From Azotobacter chroococcum (GTDB lineage Bacteria; Pseudomonadota; Gammaproteobacteria; Pseudomonadales; Pseudomonadaceae): a DNA stretch of 64,000 nt. Position numbers and translations under genes: made by a program. Positions 18,285-27,246 of this stretch are shown here, piece after piece. The stretch spans positions 186,001 to 250,000 of the forward strand of contig NZ_SMMU01000001.1 of assembly GCF_004339665.1 (NCBI RefSeq), written 5' to 3'. Each line of letters opens with the position of its first letter. The first letter of the stretch is position 1. The notes below the pieces were generated by a model, which was not told the origin of the DNA, made no database searches, and saw only the letters and a list, made by a program, of their open reading frames with translations.

Positions 18285-21200
18285 TCATTTGCCATCAGTT
18301 TTTTCCCAATATAGCTTTGAGGTTTCTCCAAGAAAACGCAATTCTGGTAGCGGGTCAGAGGACGTTAGTTGGACCCAGGCGGTGATGCTTTTAGAAACTT
18401 TCGTGGGTCTGCTGCTTACGAGCTCTCGCGCTAGTCTCGCGCAACTCCAGCGTAACGTTGGTACATTATCATCTGGCACTCCCGAGCCAAGCGGTCGGTG
18501 CTCATATGAAAGCTCTACGAGCATCTTTTTAAGCCCTGACTCAATTAATGCAAAAGAGCTTTCGCTAATCCATGCGCTCTGGTGCTTCGCAATGTCTAGC
18601 ATCAAGCTTAAGCCCCATGGCAGTGCTGGCATGCGGCGCGCTGCAATAATTCCAGAAAGCGTATTAATCAACAGCTCTGGCAGCCCAGACTGACTTAGAT
18701 CAGGCCGATGAATCCAGTATGAAATTACGTTTGAGGCATTATTTACTTTGGAAACATCCGAATCTATGAGGTGCTCTACCAGTTCAGCTTCCACTCGGAG
18801 CAGCTCATATTCATCGCGCTGCTTTAATGCTCTCATAAGACGGAATCGCCAAAAATTATTGCCAAATTCGGCGCTTTGATCAACGACTGACTGAAACCAT
18901 TTGCCTATATTTGAGTCACAGAGCGAGCCAGATGTGTTTTCGTTTTCAACCATCGCTGCGACAATGCTATCAAATAAGTCCAGTCGCTGATTGACTGCTG
19001 TGCGCAATTCATTTACATGGAGCAGTTCTTCACGTACGTCCTGCCACTCGTTGTCCCACCACCGCTTTACTAATTGAAGGCCTGCAAGCATGTCGCTTTC
19101 CGGCCATGGTTTTCTTTCCAGTGAACGAATCCAATTCTGTAGCAAGTCATTATTAGCAAGGGGACTCCAGGATTTTCTAGAGTTTCGGGAACTTATCGTG
19201 AAGGATGATGGTGCCGCGAAAGATGTTATTTCTTGACTAAGAATCCAGCGTCTAAAAGAGAGGTCAAAATCGACGTTATTATCATCTAGCCAAGTGAAGG
19301 CGGCCCAAGGATAGTGGCCAGGTATCAGTGGCCAGGATTCGCCTTTAACTAGAAACTGCCTGATGACCTCTTTTTGACTATTTGTGATGAAGCCCCAGCT
19401 ATTCAGCCAGAATAAACGTTGCCAGGCATCCTTCAACACTGTGGTGCTTGGGGCATTGCTCGGATTCTGGTTTAGCTGTAGCGGTTCTAATTTCGAAATT
19501 AGATTATCAATAACGGCCGAAATATTATGATTTTCGTTAGAAATAATTAAATCATTGTCACGCCGTTGAAGCATGTGCAGACATATCCAATCATCTTCAA
19601 AATACTGATCTCTTACCAACAAAGCAGTTACGTCAGGAATGCTGGCAATTGAAGGAGCAATTCTCGCCCTGTCATCCACCGGCAGAGCTTCAAAACACCG
19701 TGAAAGTACTAGCGCAAGCTCTTTCCAAAGCAGGTGAAGACGCCAAAGCAAAGGCTGGTGGTACAGGGCGATGACTCGTTCCATGAAAGAATATACTTTT
19801 GCTGTATCGCTAATGCGGATGACCAACCGAGCGAATACGTCCATGTGAAAGCCAGTCACACGTTGCAGATCTTCGTCATCGACCGGATCGCTGAACATAC
19901 GCTCGACAAGGCTTAGAGAGCGAGAGCAAATCTGTAGCGCAAGCGACTCCTCGGTGCGAGCAACTTGGTACCGAGATAGCCAGCCTGCTGTGTGCAGCAA
20001 TTGATTTGGATTTCTCGGTTTCAACATATTTTTGTTGAGGCCTCTTATCATTACGCTCAGCACCCGCTGCATTGAGTCCGCGTATTGCACCCACCACGCG
20101 GCTTGAGCAAATGAGCCAATGTCGAAGGTCACACTTTCAATGCGAGGCACCAACGCAACTCGATCGCTCAACGTTAGCCAGGCGAATGCTGCGTATATTT
20201 TATCTCTTAAGTTCTGAGAGCCGTTTAGCTGTTCAGTTGCTGAATAGCGTCCCAACTCAAATTGGGGAGTGTAGCTTTTGGGCTGAGATGGGGGAGGTGT
20301 TTCGGCATTTAAGGCAGCGGTAAGCTGTTGCAGCTCAAGCCGAGAGTCAAATCCTTTCGCTGCGAGATCCGCCAGCCGACGATCAAGCTGCTCGGATGGA
20401 AGCGCATTATTCGAGTCTTCTTCAGTAGAGGGCCAACGCCAACTTTTGGAGGTTTGTAAATAGCTTATCGCCAAGCATGCCCATGCTTCTTGAGATAAAT
20501 ATTGCGTGCTATTAGAACGCAACCGTTGATTGCTGCGTAACTGCTGCAGCCCTTTCAAGCTGACAGCAATACCTGCCTCTGGTTTGCCAACCTCTCCCAA
20601 AAGCATACCTTTTCGAACACGCATATAGCTGTCCGATGAGCGGATGTGCCATTCACTAAGTAAACGGTGGGCGATATCACGGTCACCCTCATAAAGTGCA
20701 AGTAGAATTGACTCGTGCGCAATCTCGTCATGAAGCTGAAGATCCTTCGGTAGCACGGACGCAAGAAGTTCTTTCAGTGCGTTGAAATCATCTCGACGAA
20801 GCTCTTGCCTAGCCCAGCGCAACAGGCTCAGTCCGAGATCACGCCAGCGTCGTTGAAATTCTATCGTTGATTCAATGCCGAACCGCTTAAGCTCCGTTTT
20901 CTGCTTATCGAACATAGTGACGGAATACTTGCTTGTTGCTTTGATCAAAGCCAGCGCGGCTAAGGCCAATGAGTCATCGAAGCACTGGAGAAGTACTTCC
21001 TGGTGCCAAGCGTACTCTGCGAGCACTGCAACTCCGACATGCGGCGTGTCCTGTACTAGTTTGTCGAGCAGATCTTTGCCATTTAAGAATCCAGGAATTG
21101 CATCAATGCTATGCTGAAAGCGCCGGCGTACAGAGATTGGTGCTATTAGCCATCCCGGATAAGTTCTACGCAAATTTCCAACAGGAGCATATACGTTCAA

Positions 21201-22139
21201 CAGGCGACTTCGCCGTTCGTCTACATCTTGATGAGGAAGGCGTGATACCTGATCCAGAGGGGGAAGGTCACCCCACTCAGAGTCTTCTTCCTCAAGCGGC
21301 TTTGCCAATAGCCGAAACATAGCGTCAAATCGGGAGAAGTAGTCCAACTCGTCTACCCCACTTGGCAAAGGCAAAACCACTGGGGTCACTTGGCGTGCTT
21401 CGAGTAGCGTTCGCTGACCAAGCGACGGGGCACGACTGACAAATAAATAGATGGGCAAAGCATGTTTATCAAGCATGTCACGAACCCATCCGATCCAGTG
21501 CAAGAAATTTGGATCATCACCGGAGAATCCAACGAGACAGAACACATTTTCAAGCAATGATTGGCGCACCAAATTTACGAAAGGTGCAAATAACTCTGGG
21601 TAGCGCCGATAGTCATCTTCCGTAAAGATGAATGGCCTCTGAGACGGAAAAGATCCGTGCAATTTTACAATGCGTCGTCTGCCTAGGATTTTCGATTGTG
21701 GAATGTCTTCGCGACAAATCACCGTATAATGGGCACGCTCAACGATGTCGTCCGCTGCTCGTTCCAATAAGGTGTCGTAGTTAGTAGTGAAGATCTCTGA
21801 CCATGGCAACTGAAGTAGTTGATTGTGCAAAATACCTGGACGCACTCTGTCGTCAGGAATGAGGCGCTTCAAAACTTCTTCGAGTGCGGGCTTAGAAAAA
21901 ACGCGGGCATATTGCTCACCCAGTTGCGTTACCATGCCTGCTGAAAAATCCTTCAGATCACTGTCCGTCGGGTTCAATTCGCGCCATAGTTCTTTCGCAA
22001 CGTCGTACCACATGGCCAACTGATCGCCATTTTCTGCATTTCGACTGAATCCGGCTCCTACCATGACTGCGGCATTGCCGTTGGCTAATGCTTTGCGGAT
22101 AGCGTTGTAGTGGACCTCATCGTTGATTTTTATAGACAC
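18285..22139 (-). CDS. SIR2-domain protein, probable anti-phage NADase (DSR-like)
   Basis: 1284 residues. GTG start at 22139 with AGGGG five bases upstream. The N-terminal SIR2_2-type domain (about 10-285) has GAGFS at 28-32, TTNYD with Asn120, KLHGS with His161, and GFSGDDPNF at 204-212; Asn and His are the residues needed for NAD+ cleavage in defence-associated sirtuins. The remaining 1000 residues look all-helical, with many W/L-rich repeats and no P-loop, which argues against the Avs5/STAND type and for a DSR1/DSR2-like plan in which the long C-terminal part senses phage proteins. Base composition is clearly A/T-richer than on both sides, a sign of transfer. No partner gene adjoins except the XRE regulator upstream. 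Confidence 0.82.
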   Translation of the reverse strand: MSIKINDEVHYNAIRKALANGNAAVMVGAGFSRNAENGDQLAMWYDVAKELWRELNPTDSDLKDFSAGMVTQLGEQYARVFSKPALEEVLKRLIPDDRVRPGILHNQLLQLPWSEIFTTNYDTLLERAADDIVERAHYTVICREDIPQSKILGRRRIVKLHGSFPSQRPFIFTEDDYRRYPELFAPFVNLVRQSLLENVFCLVGFSGDDPNFLHWIGWVRDMLDKHALPIYLFVSRAPSLGQRTLLEARQVTPVVLPLPSGVDELDYFSRFDAMFRLLAKPLEEEDSEWGDLPPLDQVSRLPHQDVDERRSRLLNVYAPVGNLRRTYPGWLIAPISVRRRFQHSIDAIPGFLNGKDLLDKLVQDTPHVGVAVLAEYAWHQEVLLQCFDDSLALAALALIKATSKYSVTMFDKQKTELKRFGIESTIEFQRRWRDLGLSLLRWARQELRRDDFNALKELLASVLPKDLQLHDEIAHESILLALYEGDRDIAHRLLSEWHIRSSDSYMRVRKGMLLGEVGKPEAGIAVSLKGLQQLRSNQRLRSNSTQYLSQEAWACLAISYLQTSKSWRWPSTEEDSNNALPSEQLDRRLADLAAKGFDSRLELQQLTAALNAETPPPSQPKSYTPQFELGRYSATEQLNGSQNLRDKIYAAFAWLTLSDRVALVPRIESVTFDIGSFAQAAWWVQYADSMQRVLSVMIRGLNKNMLKPRNPNQLLHTAGWLSRYQVARTEESLALQICSRSLSLVERMFSDPVDDEDLQRVTGFHMDVFARLVIRISDTAKVYSFMERVIALYHQPLLWRLHLLWKELALVLSRCFEALPVDDRARIAPSIASIPDVTALLVRDQYFEDDWICLHMLQRRDNDLIISNENHNISAVIDNLISKLEPLQLNQNPSNAPSTTVLKDAWQRLFWLNSWGFITNSQKEVIRQFLVKGESWPLIPGHYPWAAFTWLDDNNVDFDLSFRRWILSQEITSFAAPSSFTISSRNSRKSWSPLANNDLLQNWIRSLERKPWPESDMLAGLQLVKRWWDNEWQDVREELLHVNELRTAVNQRLDLFDSIVAAMVENENTSGSLCDSNIGKWFQSVVDQSAEFGNNFWRFRLMRALKQRDEYELLRVEAELVEHLIDSDVSKVNNASNVISYWIHRPDLSQSGLPELLINTLSGIIAARRMPALPWGLSLMLDIAKHQSAWISESSFALIESGLKKMLVELSYEHRPLGSGVPDDNVPTLRWSCARLARELVSSRPTKVSKSITAWVQLTSSDPLPELRFLGETSKLYWEKTDGK

Positions 22140-22228
22140 TGCTCCCCCTGTTGCCGCTGTAAAGCCGCCGCGTTTTCTATAAGAGTAATCATTGTAAGTA
22201 GCAGCCGATTAAGTTACATGGCATTGTG

Positions 22229-22248
22229 CTATGATGCCTATATGTCAA
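22229..22248. promoter_or_regulatory. SIR2 promoter region with a copy of the XRE-operator core
   Basis: On the minus strand TTGACA (22248-22243) is followed after one base by ATAGGCATCATAG (22241-22229), the exact 13-mer that forms two thirds of the palindrome upstream of the XRE gene. It lies 90-102 bases before the SIR2 start. A -10 at optimal spacing from TTGACA is poor, so the exact promoter is uncertain, but the shared sequence suggests control by the XRE protein. Confidence 0.55.
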
Positions 22249-22400
22249 TTGGTACTCTCGCGCCTAGCCGCTTCTGGTCGACTGCAGCCAATGGCCAATG
22301 GATGTCAGCCACTTGAGGCGCCACACGACCAAGCAAGTCCCCCCTCGTTCAGCTCCTGCAGCATCTGAGGGGGCAACGGGGAACCGATCATGATCCCCCC

Positions 22401-22679
22401 TCACGTCCCCTTCCTCCTCACCGCCACTATCCCCACCCGCATCCCGAACAGCCTGAACACGCTGTCCAGGGTCGCTACCGTGGGGTTGCCGGTGTCCTGT
22501 TCGAGCTGGCGCAGGGTACGCAGGGAGAGTTTGCACATGCGGGCGAAGTCGGTCTGGTTCAGGCCGGTGACGCGCAGGCGCAGTTGGCGGATCGCGCCGC
22601 CGAAGCTCAGGGTGCCGTCGGCCAGTTGCTGGCGGATTTCGTCGAGTACCGCGCCGCGGTCTTCTTCCGGCTTCTTCAT
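22401..22679 (-). CDS. XRE-family helix-turn-helix regulator (HipB-like)
   Basis: 92 residues. An N-terminal helical part (KPEEDRGAVLDEIRQQLADG) is followed by an XRE helix-turn-helix at about 30-85 (LRLRVTGLNQTDFARMCKLS, then RTLRQLEQDTGNPTVATLD) and a short basic tail. It resembles the HipB-type regulators of pseudomonads that usually precede a toxin, but no HipA or other toxin follows. Instead a 28-codon open frame (22391-22305) and then the SIR2 gene on the same strand come next, 261 bases downstream. Its GC content is host-like, unlike the SIR2 gene. A palindromic operator overlaps its promoter. Confidence 0.8.
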   Translation of the reverse strand: MKKPEEDRGAVLDEIRQQLADGTLSFGGAIRQLRLRVTGLNQTDFARMCKLSLRTLRQLEQDTGNPTVATLDSVFRLFGMRVGIVAVRRKGT

Positions 22680-22726
22680 GGCATGTCCGGCAGCGACTGC
22701 TGCGCGCCCCGTGTGAGTCGGTCCAG

Positions 22727-22761
22727 ATAGGCATCATAGTGCCTATTTTTAGCCTTCCCAA
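22727..22761 (-). promoter_or_regulatory. Promoter and palindromic operator of the XRE gene
   Basis: Minus-strand TTGGGA (22761-22756), 17-base spacer, TATGAT (22738-22733). The -10 lies inside the perfect dyad ATAGGCA-N6-TGCCTAT (22727-22746). Such an arrangement is what an autorepressing XRE protein needs. The start codon is about 50 bases downstream. Confidence 0.65.
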
Positions 22762-22771
22762 GCATGAAAAA

Positions 22772-23176
22772 GGTATTTAAATACCCATTTCGACGTCTTA
22801 CTCGTGCGAAACAGGCAATGTATTGCCTTCTGTCATGCAAGCGCATTCACGCCGATCCGGGCGCCGCCCTAACAACAGCAGGCCGATGGCGAAGCCGAAC
22901 GAAGGTGGATGGCTTCGGCCATCCACCCTACCTACTCCGAACCCGCGCAGCACGCATGAAAGCCATGCACAAAATGCAAATAAAGCAAATTAATGAAGAT
23001 TAAAGTTAAAACTGAGGAATATTAATTTATAAGAAAATCGAATTTCAGATTGCTCTCTTATGCATGCAGTATTGGGCCACCACTTCCTGCAGGCCCATGA
23101 ACCGGCGCTACAGATGGCTGGCCCACCGGACCACCGGACGACTCGGCATCGTGACAGTCGCCCCAGGTGCATTCCG
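22772..23176. other. Intergenic region before the monooxygenase/ABC operon
   Basis: About 400 bases without a gene. It holds a perfect 14-bp palindrome, GGTATTTAAATACC (22772-22785), and a hairpin with a 10-bp stem and TTCG loop, GGTGGATGGC/GCCATCCACC (22904-22927). An A/T-rich segment (22970-23060) probably carries the promoter of the downstream sulfur operon. No recognisable coding sequence. Confidence 0.55.
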
Positions 23177-24367
23177 ATGAGCATCATTCCACTTCGCAAC
23201 CCTTCCCGGGCAACCGCTGGCTCGCCCGTCCGCCCCGGCAGCCCGGGCTTCTCCGCACTGCTGAACCGTCTCGGCGAGGAATTCGCCGGGCGCGCCGCCG
23301 ACTACGACCGCAGCGGCGAGTTTCCCCAGGAAAATTTCCGCCGCCTGCATCAGGAAGGCCTGCTGGCCCTGACCATCCCCCTGTCCCAGGGCGGTCTGGG
23401 CGGCGGACTGGCCGAGGCCGTCGAGGCCATCGGCGCGGTGGCCAAGGGCGATCCGTCCACCGCGCTGATCCTGGCGATGCAGTACCTCCACCACAACCGC
23501 CTGCAGGACAACCCGCAGTGGCCGGAAGCGCTGCGCCAGCGGGTGGTCCGCGAAGCCGTCGAGGACGGCGCGCTGATCAACGCGCTGCGCGTCGAGCCGG
23601 CGCTCGGCTCGCCCTCGCGCGGCGGCCTGCCGGCCACCGTTGCCCGGCGCACGCCCGAGGGCTGGCGGATCAGCGGCAGCAAGCTCTACTCCACCGGCAG
23701 CTACGGGCTGACCTGGTGCAACGTGTTCGCCCGCAGCGACGACCCCGACCCGCTGGTCGGCGTCTGGCTGGTGCGCAAGGACAGCCCCGGCATCCGCATC
23801 GTCGAGGACTGGGACCACCTGGGCATGCGCGCCACCTGCAGCCACCGCATCGACTTCGACGACGTGCTGGTGCCGCTGGAGCAGGCAGTCAACGTGGCGC
23901 CGGCCAGCCGCCGGAGCACCGATACCGAACTCGACGCCGAGGGCCTGCTGTGGATGGGCGCCCTGCTCGGCGCCCTCTACGACGGCGTCGCCCGCGCCGC
24001 CCGTGACTGGCTGATCGACTGGCTGAAGCAGCGCACGCCGAGCGCGCTCGGTGCGCCGCTCGCCACCCTGCCGCGCCTGCAGCAGCTGGTCGGCGAGATC
24101 GACAGCCTGCTGCTGGTCAACCGCAGCCTGCTGGAGGCCGCCGCCGGCCGGCGCCTGCCGCCCGAAGCCAGCGGCCAGCTCAAGCACCTGGTCACCGACA
24201 ACGCCATCCGCGTCGTGGAGCTGGCCCTGCAGGCCTCCGGCAACCACGGCCTGAGCAGGAACAACCCCCTGGAGCGGCACTACCGCGACGTGCTGTGCGG
24301 ACGCATCCACACGCCGCAGAGCGATGTCGTGCTGGTCAAGGCCGGCCAGGCTGCGCTGGGCCTCTAG
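23177..24367 (+). CDS. Acyl-CoA dehydrogenase-fold flavin monooxygenase (DszC/SfnB-like)
   Basis: 396 residues from ATG 23177 (AGG about nine bases upstream); the frame stays open to 23060 but without a better start. Three-domain acyl-CoA dehydrogenase fold: helical N-terminal domain (1-130), beta barrel with the flavin-binding LYSTGSYGLTWCN (about 180-190), C-terminal helical bundle with HRDVLCGRIHTPQSD-like end. Members near sulfonate transporters are FMNH2-dependent monooxygenases that oxidise sulfides or sulfones rather than CoA esters. First gene of an operon with binding protein, permease and ATPase. The exact substrate is unknown. Confidence 0.8.
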   Translation: MSIIPLRNPSRATAGSPVRPGSPGFSALLNRLGEEFAGRAADYDRSGEFPQENFRRLHQEGLLALTIPLSQGGLGGGLAEAVEAIGAVAKGDPSTALILAMQYLHHNRLQDNPQWPEALRQRVVREAVEDGALINALRVEPALGSPSRGGLPATVARRTPEGWRISGSKLYSTGSYGLTWCNVFARSDDPDPLVGVWLVRKDSPGIRIVEDWDHLGMRATCSHRIDFDDVLVPLEQAVNVAPASRRSTDTELDAEGLLWMGALLGALYDGVARAARDWLIDWLKQRTPSALGAPLATLPRLQQLVGEIDSLLLVNRSLLEAAAGRRLPPEASGQLKHLVTDNAIRVVELALQASGNHGLSRNNPLERHYRDVLCGRIHTPQSDVVLVKAGQAALGL

Positions 24368-24418
24368 CAAATCCGCCGACCCCGAACCCATCACCCGACT
24401 CTCACGGAAGCGATTCGC

Positions 24419-25483
24419 ATGACCTTCAACTCCAGCCTCTCCCGCCGCCGCCTGCTCGGTCTGGCCGGTACCGCCGCCGCGGCCGCCGCCGTCGGCCGCT
24501 TCGCCTGGGCCGCCGATCCGCATGCCCACGCCGGCCATGCCGCGCCGGCACAAAGCTTCTCGCTCGACGCCAAGGGCTGGGCGCTGCCGGCGCCACGCAA
24601 GCTCAAGCTGGCGACCAACCTCAACGCCATCTGCCTGGCCCCGGTCGCGGTGGCCGACAGCCAGGGCTTCTTCCGTGCCCACAACCTGGAGGTCGAGTTC
24701 GTCAACTTCGGCCACTCCACCGAGGTGCTGCTCGAATCCCTGGCCACCGGCAAGGCCGACGCCGCCACCGGCATGGCGCTGCGCTGGCTGAAGGCGCTGG
24801 AGCAGGGCTTCGACGTCAAGCTGACCGCCGGCACCCACGGCGGCTGCCTGCGCCTGATCGCCCAGGAGAACGGCCCGCGCAGCTTCGAGGAACTCAAGGG
24901 CAAGACCATCGGCGTCACCGACATGGCCAGCCCGGACAAGAACTTCTTCTCGCTGATGCTCAAGCGTCACGGCGTAGATCCGGTCCGCGACGTGAACTGG
25001 CGGACCTACCCGGTCGACCTGCTCGGCACCGCCCTGGAGAAGGGCGAGATCCAGGCGGCCAGCGGCTCCGACCCGATGATGTACCGCCTGCGCAACCAGC
25101 CGGGCAAGCGCGAGCTGTCCAACAACCTGATCGAGGAATACGCCAACCTCAGCTGCTGCGTGGTCGGCGTCGGCGGCAATCTGGTGCGCAAGGAAAAGCC
25201 GGTCGCCGCCGCCGTCACCCACGCCATCCTGCAGGCCCACGCCTGGGCGGCGCAGCACCCGGAAACCGTGGCCCAGGACTTCCTCAAGTTCGCGGTCAAC
25301 ACCAGTTCCGAGGAGATCCACGCCATCCTCAACGAGCACACCCACGCCCACTACTCGGTGGGCAAGGCCTTCGTCGACGAGATCGCCGTCTACGCCCGCG
25401 ACCTGAAGGCCGTGGAAGTGCTGCGCGCCAGCACCGATCCCCGGAAATTCGCGGAGAGCATCCATGCCGACGTATTCAGCTGA
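24419..25483 (+). CDS. ABC transporter substrate-binding protein, Tat-exported
   Basis: 354 residues. The N-terminus SRRRLLGLAGTAAAAAAVG is a twin-arginine signal, so the protein is exported folded, possibly with a cofactor or metal. A His-rich stretch, DPHAHAGHAAPA, follows the cleavage site. The core is an NrtA/SsuA/TauA-like periplasmic binding domain (KLATNLNAICLAPVAVADSQGFF; GHSTEVLLESLATGKADAA; EELKGKTIGVTDM). GGAAG precedes the ATG by eight bases. It overlaps the permease gene by 20 bases. The ligand is probably a sulfonate or related anion. Confidence 0.87.
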   Translation: MTFNSSLSRRRLLGLAGTAAAAAAVGRFAWAADPHAHAGHAAPAQSFSLDAKGWALPAPRKLKLATNLNAICLAPVAVADSQGFFRAHNLEVEFVNFGHSTEVLLESLATGKADAATGMALRWLKALEQGFDVKLTAGTHGGCLRLIAQENGPRSFEELKGKTIGVTDMASPDKNFFSLMLKRHGVDPVRDVNWRTYPVDLLGTALEKGEIQAASGSDPMMYRLRNQPGKRELSNNLIEEYANLSCCVVGVGGNLVRKEKPVAAAVTHAILQAHAWAAQHPETVAQDFLKFAVNTSSEEIHAILNEHTHAHYSVGKAFVDEIAVYARDLKAVEVLRASTDPRKFAESIHADVFS

Positions 25484-26459
25484 ACTGCCGCGCCGGGCCG
25501 CCGCCCGCCCCTTCGCCGTGTGGAAGACCGGCCTGCTGGCGGCCGCCGGCTGGCTGGCCTTCGCCCTCTACAGCAGCGAGGCGCCCAACGCCATCCGCGA
25601 CTGGCCCTATACCCGCGAACTGGCCAACCTCTCGCTGGCCATCGCCGCCCTCTTGGCGCTGATCGCCCTGCTCCCCGGCCCGACCGCCCGGCTCGCCGAG
25701 CGCCTGCGCCCGGCCGGCCCGTGGCTGCTCGCCCTGCCGCTGCTGCTCGGTTTCTGGCAGCTCGCCACCGCCAAGCTGGGGCTGCTGCCGGTGCCCTTCT
25801 TCGCCCCGCCGCAGGCACTGCTGGAGGTCTACGCCGAGGACTGGCCGCGCCTCGCCGAGAGCCTGCTGCACTCCTTCTGGCTGCTCGCCAACGGCGTGCT
25901 GCTCGGCTCGGCGTGCGGCTTCATCGCCGGGGTGTCGATCGGCTGGTCGCAGCGCATCGGCTACTGGCTGCACCCGGTGCTGCGCATCCTCGGCCCGGTG
26001 CCCTCCACCGCGCTGCTGCCGATCTGCTTCTTCATCTTCCCCAGCAGCTGGGGCGCCAGCGTGTTCCTGATCGCCCTGGCGACCTGGTTCCCGGTCACCG
26101 TGCTGACCTGGTCGGGCGTCGCCAGCGTCGACCGCGCCTACTACGACGTGGCCCGCACCCTGGGCGCCAGCGAGCGCTTCCTGATCTTCCGCGTGGCGAT
26201 TCCGGCGGCCCTGCCGCACGTCTTCGTCGGCCTGTTCATGGGTCTGGGCGCGTCCTTCTCGGTGCTGGTGGTGGCCGAGATGATGGGCGTCAAGGCCGGC
26301 CTCGGCTGGTACCTGCAATGGGCCCAGGGCTGGGCGGCCTACGCCAACATGTACGCCGCGCTGCTGGTGATGGCGCTGCTCTGCTCGGGGCTGATCACCG
26401 CGCTGTTCCTGATCCGCGACCGCGTCCTGTCCTGGCAGAAAGGAGCCGTGAAATGGTGA
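25464..26459 (+). CDS. ABC transporter permease, sulfonate/taurine type
   Basis: 331 residues, longer than SsuC (about 260) because of an N-terminal extension with two extra hydrophobic segments (25-45 and 53-75). The core carries the EAA loop (DVARTLGASERFLIFRVAIPAALPHVFVGLF) and the typical SVLVVAEMMGVKAGLGWYLQWAQ end. It overlaps the binding protein by 20 bases and the ATPase by seven bases, a tightly coupled operon. It forms the inner-membrane channel of the importer. Confidence 0.9.
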   Translation: MPTYSAELPRRAAARPFAVWKTGLLAAAGWLAFALYSSEAPNAIRDWPYTRELANLSLAIAALLALIALLPGPTARLAERLRPAGPWLLALPLLLGFWQLATAKLGLLPVPFFAPPQALLEVYAEDWPRLAESLLHSFWLLANGVLLGSACGFIAGVSIGWSQRIGYWLHPVLRILGPVPSTALLPICFFIFPSSWGASVFLIALATWFPVTVLTWSGVASVDRAYYDVARTLGASERFLIFRVAIPAALPHVFVGLFMGLGASFSVLVVAEMMGVKAGLGWYLQWAQGWAAYANMYAALLVMALLCSGLITALFLIRDRVLSWQKGAVKW

Positions 26460-27244
26460 GCGCCAGCCTGAAGACCGCAGCCCCGACGCGGGGCCTGCAC
26501 CTGGAAGTGAAGAACCTCAGCCATGCCTTCGACCTGGGCAAGACCAGCCTGCCGGTGCTCAACCAGGTCGACCTGAGCCTGCAGCCGGGCGAGAGCGTCG
26601 CCCTGCTCGGCCCCTCGGGCTGCGGCAAGTCGACCCTGCTGCGCCTGGTCGCCGGGCTGGAGGCGCCGCTGTCCGGACAGATCCTGGTCGACGGCCAGCC
26701 GATCGGCGCGCCCGATCCGTCGCGCATCCTGGTGTTCCAGGACCCGACTCTCTACCCCTGGCGCACCGTGTGGGACAACGTCGCCCTCGGCCTGCAGGCC
26801 CGCGGCCTGATCAACAGCCAGCGCGAACGGGTCGACGCGGCGCTGGCCAAGGTCGGCCTCGGCGAGTTCCGCGACGCCTACCCGCGCCAGCTGTCCGGCG
26901 GCATGGCCCAGCGCGCCGCGCTGGCCCGCGCGCTGGTCAACGAACCGCGCCTGCTGCTGCTCGACGAGCCCTTGGGCAAGCTCGACTCGCTGACCCGCAT
27001 CGCCATGCAGGGCGAACTGATCCGCCTCTGGCAGCAGCAGCGCTACAGCTCGCTCCTGGTCACCCACGACGTGGAGGAAGCCCTGCTGCTCTGCGACCGG
27101 GTGCTGGTGTTCAGCAACCGGCCGGCGCGCATCCTCGCCGAGCTGAAGGTCGAGCGCCTCTACCCGCGCCACCGCGACGACCCGCACCTGGTCGAGCTGC
27201 GCCAGCAGGCGCTGGAGCTGCTTGGGCTGGGCAGCAGCTGGTGA
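26453..27244 (+). CDS. ABC transporter ATP-binding protein, sulfonate/taurine type
   Basis: 263 residues from ATG 26453, inside the permease stop region. AGGAG lies upstream at 26441-26445. Walker A GPSGCGKST at 53-61, FQDPTLYPWR Q-loop, LSGGMAQR signature, LLLLDEPLGKLDS Walker B/D-loop, VTHDVEEA H-loop; all intact. SsuB/TauB class. Last gene of the operon, and an IS630 element begins within five bases of its stop codon, so any gene that once followed has been cut off. Confidence 0.92.
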   Translation: MVSASLKTAAPTRGLHLEVKNLSHAFDLGKTSLPVLNQVDLSLQPGESVALLGPSGCGKSTLLRLVAGLEAPLSGQILVDGQPIGAPDPSRILVFQDPTLYPWRTVWDNVALGLQARGLINSQRERVDAALAKVGLGEFRDAYPRQLSGGMAQRAALARALVNEPRLLLLDEPLGKLDSLTRIAMQGELIRLWQQQRYSSLLVTHDVEEALLLCDRVLVFSNRPARILAELKVERLYPRHRDDPHLVELRQQALELLGLGSSW

Positions 27245-27246
27245 AA

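Noticed and set aside
18285-22139. SIR2 protein as an Avs5/STAND NTPase
   Set aside because: No Walker A (GxxxxGKS/T) was found in the 1000 residues after the SIR2 domain.
23108-25465. Open frame of 785 codons on the minus strand opposite the monooxygenase and binding-protein genes
   Set aside because: No ribosome binding site, no family, and it spans two genuine genes on the other strand.
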